NCBI GenBank assembly: GCA_963848085.1
Contig: CAWKCE010000005.1
Span: 310,001-374,000, forward strand
Length of the DNA stretch: 64,000 nt
Reading direction: 5' to 3'
From: CAWKCE01 sp032127035
Lineage (GTDB): Bacteria; Actinomycetota; Actinomycetes; JAHEKZ01
Shown: one piece after another, positions 8,550-16,119 of the stretch
Layout: every line of letters begins with the position of its first letter
How positions within the stretch are numbered: position 1 is the first letter of the stretch
Program-made: the position numbers and the translations under genes
The notes under the pieces: generated by a model
The model's database searches: none
What the model saw: the letters and a program-made list of their open reading frames with translations, nothing else
What the model was told of the DNA's origin: nothing

Positions 8550-9203
8550 TCACCCGCCCTGGAGCGTGAAAGTCGCGGGTTCGCTCAGCAGCTTCAGGTT
8601 GCGAGCCAGGACCTCGTACTGGCCCGGGTCGACCAGCGGCTCATCGCTGGGGCATCCCGGCTGGGAGGTCTGCCGCGACCAGGTGACCGTCTGGGACACG
8701 CTTTCTCCCGGCTCGAACTCCACGACGTCCTTGGCCCCGCCCGGGCTGCAGTCGTCGGACGACCAGACGCGCGAGCCACGGGAGGACACCCGCAGCTCGA
8801 GGGCCGGCTGACCGACGTCGCGCCGGCAGGTGACATCGGAGTCGTTGGCGACGGTGAGGGAGAACTTCGGCTCGACACCTGCCGGGTAGACCTCGGCATC
8901 CGTCGAGACCGTGACCGACAGGTCCTGGCCGCGACAGTCAGGGGCCTTGGAAACGGTGGGCGAGGCCCTCTTCGTGGCCTTCGGCGACGACGAGCTGACG
9001 GTGGGGCTCGGCGACGGGCTGGAAGGCGACGGTGACGCCGTCGGCGTGGCTGTGCCCGCCACCGCGGCGGAGCCGTCGCCGCCACCACGAGAACCGAACA
9101 GCCACCACAACCCGGCCAGCAGCGCCAGGACCAGCAGGACGATGAGCGCCCTGCGGAACCAGTAGACGCCAGGCGACATGGGCCCGACCGGTCGAAGTAC
9201 CAC
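8550..9203 (-). CDS. Single-pass membrane-anchored extracytoplasmic protein
   Basis: A 217-residue protein. A short cytoplasmic arginine-containing N-terminus precedes one transmembrane helix (about residues 18-35, ALIVLLVLALLAGLWWLF). A low-complexity Ser/Pro/Thr linker follows, then a compact extracytoplasmic domain with five cysteines (CRGQ, TCRRD, DDCSPG, GCPSD) that probably form disulfides; it looks like an immunoglobulin-type beta sandwich. The gene sits divergent to mutY exactly as Rv3587c does in M. tuberculosis. The GTG at 9203 is chosen because a TAGGCT -10 box lies 6 nt before it; ATG 9179 is the alternative. Function unknown. Confidence 0.8.
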   Translation of the reverse strand: MVLRPVGPMSPGVYWFRRALIVLLVLALLAGLWWLFGSRGGGDGSAAVAGTATPTASPSPSSPSPSPTVSSSSPKATKRASPTVSKAPDCRGQDLSVTVSTDAEVYPAGVEPKFSLTVANDSDVTCRRDVGQPALELRVSSRGSRVWSSDDCSPGGAKDVVEFEPGESVSQTVTWSRQTSQPGCPSDEPLVDPGQYEVLARNLKLLSEPATFTLQGG

Positions 9204-9209
9204 GGTGGC

Positions 9210-9215
9210 AGCCTA
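9210..9215 (-). promoter_or_regulatory. -10 box of a leaderless promoter for the membrane-anchored protein
   Basis: Minus-strand TAGGCT lies 6 nt before the GTG at 9203, favouring that start over the ATG at 9179. Confidence 0.5.
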
Positions 9216-9269
9216 CGGACCCGGTCGGACAAGCGCGTGACCGACGCGCGTGCCACCATCGGCGCCACG

Positions 9270-10187
9270 ATGGCCAATCCCACGCTGGTCCCCTCCTTGC
9301 TGGAGTGGTACCGGGCGCACGCCCGCACTCTCCCGTGGCGACAGCCCGACATGAACCCGTGGGGGGTTCTCGTCAGCGAGTTCATGCTGCAACAGACTCC
9401 AGTAGCACGCGTGGTTCCGGTCTACCAGGCGTGGCTGGCCCGCTGGCCGTACCCGGCGGCACTCGCCGCGGCTCAACCCGGAGAGGCCGTGCGCATGTGG
9501 GGTCGGCTCGGCTACCCGAGACGAGCGTTGCGGCTGCACGCATCCGCCCTGGTCTGCGTGGACCGGCATGGTGGCTCCGTCCCCACGGCCGTCGACGACC
9601 TCCGGGCTCTCCCCGGAGTCGGCGACTACACCGCCGCCGCGGTCGCGGCGTTCGCGTTCGGACAGCGGACGGTGGTGTTGGACAGCAACGTTCGCCGGGT
9701 GCACGCCCGGCTGCTCGGCGGCCGCGAGCGAGCGCCGGCTGCCTCCCCCAGCGTCGCCGAACGCGTCCGAGCCGAGCAGCTGCTGCCGCGGGACGCGCAG
9801 AGCGCCGCGCGGCTGTCGGTCGCTGTCATGGAGCTGGGCGCCTTGGTGTGCACTGCGCGGGCGCCGTCCTGCGGCCGGTGCCCGGTCGCCGAGAGCTGTG
9901 TGTGGCTGCGCGAGGGCAGACCGGCCTGGACCGGACCCACACGTCCGCCCCAACGCTATGCCGGGACCGACCGCCAGTGTCGTGGTCGCCTGCTTGACGT
10001 CGTGCGTGCCGCGCCGGGAACCGTGGACAGGTCAGCCCTCGATGCGGTCTGGAGCGACGACATCCAGCGCGAGCGGGCGTTGCACAGCCTCCTCGTCGAC
10101 GGGCTGATCGAGGTCGTGGCGCAACCCGGGCGGGACGGCCTTTCCCAGCCCGGCTACCGGCTCCCGTCGAGACCGCACCGGCGGTAG
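9270..10187 (+). CDS. mutY: A/G-specific adenine glycosylase MutY
   Basis: A 305-residue base-excision-repair glycosylase that removes adenine opposite 8-oxoguanine. Catalytic E37 (SEFMLQQT), the helix-hairpin-helix LPGVGDYTA at 114-122, catalytic D138 (VVLDSNVRRV) and the 4Fe-4S loop C194-X6-C201-X2-C204-X5-C210 are all present. The C-terminal extension is short compared with the NUDIX-like domain of E. coli MutY, as usual in actinobacteria. The ATG at 9270 puts the first helix at the normal distance; a GTG at 9237 is an alternative. Confidence 0.95.
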   Translation: MANPTLVPSLLEWYRAHARTLPWRQPDMNPWGVLVSEFMLQQTPVARVVPVYQAWLARWPYPAALAAAQPGEAVRMWGRLGYPRRALRLHASALVCVDRHGGSVPTAVDDLRALPGVGDYTAAAVAAFAFGQRTVVLDSNVRRVHARLLGGRERAPAASPSVAERVRAEQLLPRDAQSAARLSVAVMELGALVCTARAPSCGRCPVAESCVWLREGRPAWTGPTRPPQRYAGTDRQCRGRLLDVVRAAPGTVDRSALDAVWSDDIQRERALHSLLVDGLIEVVAQPGRDGLSQPGYRLPSRPHRR

Positions 10188-10236
10188 CTGGGGGACCGAC
10201 GCGCCGCAGATGTGCTCGTAGTGACACAGTGGCTTG

Positions 10237-10902
10237 ATGGGGTTGTGGCGGTCACCGGGTGACTGGGACGACTACGAGTGGTTCCGGCTGGCGGACGTGG
10301 TCGATGCTCCCGTCGCTCGCGCACGCTCTGACGACCCGGACAGCGCCGACGACGCCGGAGTGGCGATGGGCCGGTGGCTGGTCGACAAGCTGCGGGCCGA
10401 ACCGTTGTGGTCGCCCGACGCCGGACGTCGCATCCTGCTGGTCGACCTGGACAACCTGCGCGCCGCTCCGAGTCGACTGCGGGCTCGCCTCACGGTCGTC
10501 GTCGAGCTCGCTCGGGAGGCCGACCACGCCGCATTCGCCGGTCAGGCAGGCGCCGTCCGCCGGTCGCGACCCTGGCTCGCCGAGTTCGCCACGGACGTCC
10601 AGGAAGTTCCGGACGGCAGCGACCTCGCCGACCACGCGCTGCTCGACAGGGCGTCCGCAATCTCGGCCAAGTCGGTCCAGTTCGTCGTCGTGAGCAACGA
10701 CGGCATCTTCGCCAGCCTCGCCGACCGAGGGCCGATCGGCCTGCTGAGCCCCGGATCGGACGCACTGAGCGACAGGCTCCGGGACGCCGCGAGCCGCACG
10801 ATCGACCTGACTGCGCTGGAGAAGCAGGCTGCGGCTGAGCGCGCCAAGGCCCAGCGGGCGGCACGGCGACGCAGCCGAAAGCGCGCCGGCGTGACCACCT
10901 AG
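10237..10902 (+). CDS. NYN/PIN-fold nuclease-like protein
   Basis: A 221-residue protein whose core follows the NYN (PIN-like) nuclease pattern: an acidic first strand RILLVDLDNLRA, a middle DLADHALLDRA helix with an aspartate, and VVVSNDGIFASLADRGPIGLLSPG, equivalent to the SNDxDF strand of NYN proteins. The acidic cluster would bind a metal and cleave RNA. The C-terminus is very basic (AERAKAQRAARRRSRKRAG), fitting nucleic acid binding. The ATG at 10237 follows a weaker CACAGT box by 6 nt. The target is unknown. Confidence 0.7.
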   Translation: MGLWRSPGDWDDYEWFRLADVVDAPVARARSDDPDSADDAGVAMGRWLVDKLRAEPLWSPDAGRRILLVDLDNLRAAPSRLRARLTVVVELAREADHAAFAGQAGAVRRSRPWLAEFATDVQEVPDGSDLADHALLDRASAISAKSVQFVVVSNDGIFASLADRGPIGLLSPGSDALSDRLRDAASRTIDLTALEKQAAAERAKAQRAARRRSRKRAGVTT

Positions 10903-10956
10903 CTCCCCTCCCGCGACCGCCTCGCGGCGAACTCTTCCCGCAGGCATCATGGCGTG

Positions 10957-11799
10957 ATGCCGGAACCGGACGTGACTCAACTGGCACAGCTGACGTCGCG
11001 GGGACCCGTCGTGGTTCTCAGCGGCGCCGGACTGTCGACAGAGTCCGGCATCCCTGACTACCGAGGACCCAACGGATCAGCCAGCCGGCGCCACGTACCG
11101 ATGACGGGCCAGACGTTTCGCCGGAGCGACGACGCCCGTCGCCGCTACTGGGCGCGCAGCCACCTGGGCTGGTCGCTGATGTCACAGGCCGAGCCGAACG
11201 ACGGCCACCACGCTGTCCGGTCGCTGGAGGATCGCGGCGTTGTTGTGGGCACCATCACGCAGAACGTGGACGGGCTGCACCAGGCGGCCGGCTCCCATAC
11301 CGTGATCGACCTGCACGGCCGGCTCGACCGGGTGGTCTGCCTCCGGTGCGGAGCTCGCACGTCGCGTGAGGTGGTGCGGCATCGGCTGGAAGCCGCCAAC
11401 CCGGGGTGGGTGTCCAGTGCGCAGGCCGTGAATCCCGATGGCGACGTCGAGGTCGACGACCACGCGGTCCAGGAGTTCGTGGTCGTCGCCTGCCAAGAGT
11501 GCGAAGGAGAGCTCAAGCCGGACGTGGTCTTCTTTGGCGAGGGAGTGCCCCGCGAGCGAGTGCAGGACTCCTACCGGATGCTCGCGGAGGCATCGACTCT
11601 CCTGGTGCTCGGGAGCTCGCTCCAGGTGTTCTCCGGTCGGCGCTTCGTGATGCGCGCATCCCAGGACGGCATTCCCGTTGCCATCGTCAACCAAGGTCCC
11701 ACCCGCGGCGACGATCTCGCCCAGCTGAAGATCGACGCACCACTCGGCGTCACCCTGGCCCGGCTGGTCAACGAGCTGCCGGTCTGCCCAGCCCGCTAG
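10957..11799 (+). CDS. Sir2-family NAD-dependent protein deacylase
   Basis: A 280-residue sirtuin. The sequence has the NAD-binding GAGLSTESGIPDYRG, the TQNVDGLH motif, the catalytic histidine in LHGRL and a four-cysteine zinc site (CLRC ... CQEC). The late GSSLQVFSG and IVNQGPT motifs complete the Rossmann fold. Sirtuins remove acyl groups from lysines using NAD+; the substrate is not predictable. The ATG at 10957 is preferred over the GTG at 10954 because CATCAT, a weak -10-like box, lies 6 nt before it. Confidence 0.93.
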   Translation: MPEPDVTQLAQLTSRGPVVVLSGAGLSTESGIPDYRGPNGSASRRHVPMTGQTFRRSDDARRRYWARSHLGWSLMSQAEPNDGHHAVRSLEDRGVVVGTITQNVDGLHQAAGSHTVIDLHGRLDRVVCLRCGARTSREVVRHRLEAANPGWVSSAQAVNPDGDVEVDDHAVQEFVVVACQECEGELKPDVVFFGEGVPRERVQDSYRMLAEASTLLVLGSSLQVFSGRRFVMRASQDGIPVAIVNQGPTRGDDLAQLKIDAPLGVTLARLVNELPVCPAR

Positions 11800-11844
11800 G
11801 ACCGCCTCCCCCGCGCGTGGTCGATCAAGGGACCCCGGTCGACG

Positions 11845-14349
11845 TCAGTCCGCCGTTCCGGCAGCCTCGACCGGCGGATGGTCCGGAAGCTCGGTCTTGG
11901 GCTCCCCCGTGAACGTGTAGTGGGCGTCCTCGCCCTCCCCCTCGACGTCGACGACCACCAGCGACCCGGGGAGGAGCTCACCGAACAGGATCTTCTCGCT
12001 CAGCTGGTCCTCCAGATCGCGCTGGATCGTGCGCCGGAGCGGCCGCGCACCGAGGACCGGGTCGTAGCCACGCTTGGCCAGCCGCTCCTTGGCCGCCGTC
12101 GTGAGCTCGATGCCCATGTCACGGTCCTTGAGCCGCTCGTCCACCTTCTCGAGCATGAGGTCGACGATCTGCACGATCTCGGCCTCGGTGAGCTGGTTGA
12201 AGACGACGATGTCGTCGATGCGGTTCAGGAACTCCGGCCGGAAATGCTGCTTCAGCTCGTCGTTGACCTTGTTCTTCATCTTCTCGTAGGTGGACTGAGC
12301 GGTCTCCGAGCCGGCAAAACCGAGGTTGACCGCCTTGGAGATGTCTCGCGTGCCGAGGTTCGTCGTCATGATGATGACGGTGTTCTTGAAGTCCACCGAA
12401 CGACCTTGGGCGTCGGTGAGCCGACCGTCCTCGAGGACCTGCAGCAGCGAGTTGAAGATGTCCGGGTGCGCCTTCTCGATCTCGTCGAACAGCACAACCG
12501 AGAACGGCTTGCGCCGAACCTTCTCGGTGAGCTGGCCGCCCTCCTCGTAGCCGACGTAGCCGGGAGGTGATCCGAACAGCCGGGAGACCGTGTGCTTCTC
12601 GCTGAACTCGCTCATGTCGAGCATGATCAGCGAGTCCTCGCTCCCGAACAGGAACTGGGACAGGGTCTTCGACAGCTCGGTCTTCCCGACGCCGGAGGGC
12701 CCGGCGAAGATGAACGAACCAGATGGGCGCTTGGGGTCCTTCAGCCCGGCCCGCGTCCGGCGGATCGCCTGCGAGAGCGCCTTGATCGCGTCGTGCTGAC
12801 CGATCACCCGCTGGTGAAGCTCGTCCTCCATCGTGAGCAGGCGGGCGCTCTCCTCCTCGGTGAGTCGGTGGACTGGGATTCCGGTCGCGGTGGCCAGCAC
12901 CTCGGCGATGAGCTCCTCGTCGACCTCGGCGACGGCATCCATGTCGCCTGCCTTCCACTCCCGCTCGCGCTGTGCGCGCTCGCCGAGCAGCTGCTTCTCG
13001 CTGTCCCGCAGCGACGCCGCCTTCTCGAAGTCCTGCGCGTCGATCGCAGACTCCTTCTCACGCCGCACCTGGGCAATGCGCTCGTCGAACTCGCGTAGGT
13101 CCGGCGGCGCTGTCATCCGACGGATGCGCAGCCGCGATCCGGCCTCGTCGATGAGGTCAATTGCCTTGTCCGGCAGGAAGCGGTCGGACACGTAGCGATC
13201 GGCCATCGTCGCCGCCGCGACCAAGGCAGCGTCGGTGATGTTGACCCGGTGGTGGGCCTCGTAGCGGTCCCGCAGGCCCTTGAGGATCTCGATGGTGTGC
13301 GACAGGGACGGCTCCTGCACCTGGATCGGCTGGAAGCGCCGCTCCAAGGCTGCGTCCTTCTCGAGGTGCTTGCGGTACTCGTCGATCGTCGTTGCGCCGA
13401 TGGTCTGCAGCTCGCCTCGGGCAAGCATCGGCTTGAGGATGCTGGCAGCATCGATGGCACCCTCGGCGGCGCCTGCGCCCACCAACGTGTGCAGCTCGTC
13501 AATGAACAAGATGATGTCGCCGCGCGTGCGGATCTCCTTGAGGACCTTCTTCAGCCGCTCCTCGAAGTCACCGCGGTACCGACTGCCGGCCACCAACGCC
13601 CCGAGGTCCAGCGTGTAGAGCTGCTTGTCCTTCAGCGTCTCGGGCACCTCGCCCTTGATGATGGCCTGGGCGAGGCCCTCCACCACCGCCGTCTTGCCCA
13701 CGCCGGGCTCACCAATGAGCACCGGGTTGTTCTTGGTTCGACGGGACAGCACCTGCATGACCCGCTCGATCTCCATCTCGCGCCCGATGACCGGGTCCAG
13801 CTTGCCCTCGCGGGCGGCTTGCGTGAGGTTGCGGCCGAACTGGTCGAGGACCAACGAGGTCGACGGAGCCGCCTCACCGGCCGGGCCGCCGGCGGTGGCG
13901 GGCTCCTTGCCCTGGTAGCCGGACAGCAGCTGGATGACCTGCTGCCGCACCCGGTTGAGGTCCGCTCCCAGCTTGACCAGAACCTGCGCGGCGACGCCTT
14001 CGCCCTCGCGGATCAGGCCGAGCAGGATGTGCTCGGTGCCGATGTAGTTGTGGCCCAGCTGGAGCGCCTCGCGCAGCGACAGCTCCAGGACCTTCTTGGC
14101 ACGCGGCGTGAACGGAATATGCCCGCTCGGCGCCTGCTGGCCCTGGCCGATGATCTCCTCGACCTGCTGGCGCACCGCCTCCAACGAGATGCCGAGCGAC
14201 TCGAGAGCCTTGGCCGCCACTCCCTCGCCCTCGTGGATCAGCCCGAGCAGGATGTGCTCGGTGCCGATGTAGTTGTGGTTGAGCATGCGGGCCTCTTCTT
14301 GGGCCAGCACGACCACCCGACGGGCTCGGTCGGTAAATCGTTCGAACAT
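11845..14349 (-). CDS. clpC: ATP-dependent Clp protease ATP-binding subunit ClpC
   Basis: An 834-residue AAA+ unfoldase. Two N-terminal Clp repeats (FERFTDRARRVVVLAQEEA ... NYIGTEHILLGL, repeated at about 78-145), NBD1 with Walker A GEPGVGKT at 213-220 and LFIDELHTL, a UVR-like middle helix (REKESAIDAQDFEKAASLRD), and NBD2 with GPSGVGKT, LFDEIEKAHPD and the VGYEEGGQLTE pore loop. It feeds substrates to ClpP1P2. The ATG at 14349 has AGGAG upstream; longer upstream reading is non-coding. A ClgR-like box lies about 190 bp upstream. lsr2 is next, as in mycobacteria. Confidence 0.98.
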   Translation of the reverse strand: MFERFTDRARRVVVLAQEEARMLNHNYIGTEHILLGLIHEGEGVAAKALESLGISLEAVRQQVEEIIGQGQQAPSGHIPFTPRAKKVLELSLREALQLGHNYIGTEHILLGLIREGEGVAAQVLVKLGADLNRVRQQVIQLLSGYQGKEPATAGGPAGEAAPSTSLVLDQFGRNLTQAAREGKLDPVIGREMEIERVMQVLSRRTKNNPVLIGEPGVGKTAVVEGLAQAIIKGEVPETLKDKQLYTLDLGALVAGSRYRGDFEERLKKVLKEIRTRGDIILFIDELHTLVGAGAAEGAIDAASILKPMLARGELQTIGATTIDEYRKHLEKDAALERRFQPIQVQEPSLSHTIEILKGLRDRYEAHHRVNITDAALVAAATMADRYVSDRFLPDKAIDLIDEAGSRLRIRRMTAPPDLREFDERIAQVRREKESAIDAQDFEKAASLRDSEKQLLGERAQREREWKAGDMDAVAEVDEELIAEVLATATGIPVHRLTEEESARLLTMEDELHQRVIGQHDAIKALSQAIRRTRAGLKDPKRPSGSFIFAGPSGVGKTELSKTLSQFLFGSEDSLIMLDMSEFSEKHTVSRLFGSPPGYVGYEEGGQLTEKVRRKPFSVVLFDEIEKAHPDIFNSLLQVLEDGRLTDAQGRSVDFKNTVIIMTTNLGTRDISKAVNLGFAGSETAQSTYEKMKNKVNDELKQHFRPEFLNRIDDIVVFNQLTEAEIVQIVDLMLEKVDERLKDRDMGIELTTAAKERLAKRGYDPVLGARPLRRTIQRDLEDQLSEKILFGELLPGSLVVVDVEGEGEDAHYTFTGEPKTELPDHPPVEAAGTAD

Positions 14350-14534
14350 GCTCGGGTCTCCTCGTCGAGCGGCACGTACCTTCGGCGGACGTCCGGAGGG
14401 AGCCACCGCCCTGCCTGGCATGCTAGCCCGGTCAGCAGGGTGCTTCTCGTCCACCGGACGGGGTCCCCCGCCCGGCGCACAAGGGGAACGTCGGCCCGCG
14501 CCGGGCTGTTCCTGAGCGCCGAGCCGTTGCGATA

Positions 14535-14548
14535 CGCCAACAGCGAAA
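14535..14548 (-). promoter_or_regulatory. Candidate ClgR-binding box upstream of clpC
   Basis: On the minus strand the sequence reads TTTCGC-TGTTG-GCG, one mismatch from the GTTCGC-N5-GCG pattern reported for the actinobacterial Clp regulator ClgR. It lies in the 244-bp gap between lsr2 and clpC, which otherwise shows no clear signal. ClgR control of clpC is known in related genera; here it is inferred from the motif alone. Confidence 0.4.
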
Positions 14549-14593
14549 TGCACCGCGTCGGACCGAGACGGCCCGACGCGCGCGCTCAGCGGC

Positions 14594-14917
14594 TCAGCGG
14601 GTGGCTTCGTACTGGGCGACGATGGTCGCCGGAATGCGCCCTCTTTCGTTCACCTGGAGGCCCTGCGACTTGGCCCACCTGCGAATCTCGGCGCTGTTCC
14701 CGGCACCCTTTCCGCTCCGGGAGGAGCGGCGGCCGGACCCGCGGGTCGCCTTGCGCGCGTGGCCCACATAGGGCGCCATGACGTCGCGGAACCGGGCCGC
14801 ATTGGCGCTCGACAGGTCGATCTCGTAGTTGGCTCCGTCCAGCGAGAAGGCGAGGGTCTCGTCGGCCGACCCGCCGTCCATGTCGTCGACCAGAACGACC
14901 TGCACCTTTTGCGCCAT
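14594..14917 (-). CDS. lsr2: Nucleoid-associated xenogeneic silencer Lsr2
   Basis: A 107-residue Lsr2. The N-terminal dimerisation domain (QKVQVVLVDDMDGG, then ETLAFSLDGANYEIDLS) is followed by a basic linker and the C-terminal DNA-binding domain with the AT-hook-like RGR at 92-94 (NERGRIPATIV). Lsr2 bridges AT-rich DNA and silences foreign genes. It sits between clpC and lysS as in M. tuberculosis. GAGG lies before the ATG at 14917, and the upstream region is noticeably more AT-rich than its surroundings, which would suit autoregulation. Confidence 0.97.
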   Translation of the reverse strand: MAQKVQVVLVDDMDGGSADETLAFSLDGANYEIDLSSANAARFRDVMAPYVGHARKATRGSGRRSSRSGKGAGNSAEIRRWAKSQGLQVNERGRIPATIVAQYEATR

Positions 14918-14964
14918 GAATTCCGCCTCATCTGGAAAGAGAATGTCACCGTAATTCCTCGCAA

Positions 14965-14993
14965 ATGGTATGGCCTATTCCGACCGCAATCAA
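14965..14993 (-). promoter_or_regulatory. lsr2: Likely sigma-70-type promoter of lsr2
   Basis: Minus-strand TTGATT (14988-14993) and TACCAT (14965-14970) are separated by 17 bp, leaving a leader of about 40 nt before the ATG at 14917. The flanking 80 bp are AT-rich for this genome. Confidence 0.5.
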
Positions 14994-15083
14994 TTCCTCT
15001 CACAATCACCGTCGGCGATCTAGTGACGGCCACCTGGGTGGCCGCATCTGCCGTGTCGCGCGGACGGCGACGGTCCCTCCCCC

Positions 15084-15089
15084 TAGGCT
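15084..15089 (+). promoter_or_regulatory. -10 box of a leaderless promoter for the GNAT gene
   Basis: TAGGCT lies 6 nt before the ATG at 15096. Confidence 0.55.
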
Positions 15090-15095
15090 TCAGCC

Positions 15096-15563
15096 ATGAA
15101 CGCCGTGCGCATCGAGGCGATGGATCCGCTGGATCCGCGCGCTCTCCAAGCTGTGAACTCCTTCCTGAACGAAATGGTCGAGCGGGTCGACGCCAACGCC
15201 CTGACCGATGACCCAGCAGACGAGTCGGAGGGGTACGTCGAGCAGGGCTTCTTCCTGGTCGCCATGGACGACCACAACCGTGTCGTGGGCTGTGGCGCCC
15301 TGGAGCAGGTCGGGGACGGCGTCGGCCAGATCCGGCGAATGTGGGTCAACCCGGTGCTCCGCGGGCGCAGCATCGGTCGTCGACTGCTGTCCGCGCTGGA
15401 AGGCGCGGCGGCCGTGGCCGGCCTGGACGTCATCCGACTGGAGGCGTACGAGGGGCTGAGCGAGGCGATCCTGCTCTACGAGACCAGTGGCTACGTCCGG
15501 TCCGAGCCCGAGCAGGGCGCCCCGGGCGACCTCCGGTTCTACGAGAAGCACCTCGAGGTCTGA
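15096..15563 (+). CDS. GNAT family N-acetyltransferase
   Basis: A 155-residue single-domain acetyltransferase. The acetyl-CoA-binding motif A is visible as IRRMWVNPVLRGRSIGRRLLSALE (R/Q-x-x-G-x-G/A type: RGRSIGRRL), preceded by strand VVGCGALEQV and followed by RLEAYEGLSEAILLYETSGYV, the usual motif B. The acyl acceptor is not predictable. It is read divergently from lsr2, from its own leaderless promoter, and converges on the argA-like gene. Confidence 0.85.
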   Translation: MNAVRIEAMDPLDPRALQAVNSFLNEMVERVDANALTDDPADESEGYVEQGFFLVAMDDHNRVVGCGALEQVGDGVGQIRRMWVNPVLRGRSIGRRLLSALEGAAAVAGLDVIRLEAYEGLSEAILLYETSGYVRSEPEQGAPGDLRFYEKHLEV

Positions 15564-15588
15564 CCCGAAGCCAGCCGGTCGCGACCAG

Positions 15589-16119
15589 TCACAGCCGGAG
15601 CAGCATCCGGGAGTTGCCCAGGGTGTTGGGCTTGACCCGCTCCAGGCCCAGGAACTCCGCCACGCCCTCGTCGTAGGACTGCAGCAGCTGCTCGAAGACG
15701 ACGTGCGACACCGGGATGCCGTCGATCTCAGCGAAACCGTGACGGCCGAAGAACTCGACCTCGAACGTCAGCGTGAACAACCGGCTGACACCCACCTCCC
15801 GCGCCTGGCGCACCAACCGCTCCAGCAGCAGATGTCCCAGCCCGCGGCCACGATGGGCGGGCTCCACAGCCAGCGTGCGCACCTCGGCGAGGTCCTCCCA
15901 GAGCACGTGCAGGGCGCCGCACCCGACCACCCGGCCTTCGACCTCAGCCACATAGAACTCCTGCACGTCCTCGTACAAGGTCACCGTCGCCTTGGCCAGC
16001 AGGATCCGGTCCGCGGTGTAGGTGTCGACCAGCGCTCGAATCGCCGCCACGTCCGAGGTTCGCGCCTCCCGGACGGTGACCGAGGCGGCGCCATCGGTCA
16101 CCGGCACGGCGCTCGTCAT
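15589..16119 (-). CDS. Amino-acid N-acetyltransferase (ArgA-like, N-acetylglutamate synthase type)
   Basis: A 176-residue GNAT protein that resembles the short actinobacterial N-acetylglutamate synthase (Rv2747 type): the acetyl-CoA loop EVRTLAVEPAHRGRGLGHLLLERL, followed by LFTLTFEVEFFGRHGFAEID, which is characteristic of the ArgA acetyltransferase domain. It lacks the amino-acid-kinase domain of E. coli ArgA. The probable reaction is acetylation of glutamate, the first step of arginine synthesis. The ATG overlaps the lysS stop (ATGA), so the two are translationally coupled. Confidence 0.8.
   Translation of the reverse strand: MTSAVPVTDGAASVTVREARTSDVAAIRALVDTYTADRILLAKATVTLYEDVQEFYVAEVEGRVVGCGALHVLWEDLAEVRTLAVEPAHRGRGLGHLLLERLVRQAREVGVSRLFTLTFEVEFFGRHGFAEIDGIPVSHVVFEQLLQSYDEGVAEFLGLERVKPNTLGNSRMLLRL

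Noticed and set aside
15000..15095. tRNA or small RNA gene in the AT-rich gap upstream of lsr2
   Set aside because: No cloverleaf or strong hairpin could be traced; the gap is explained by the lsr2 and GNAT promoters.
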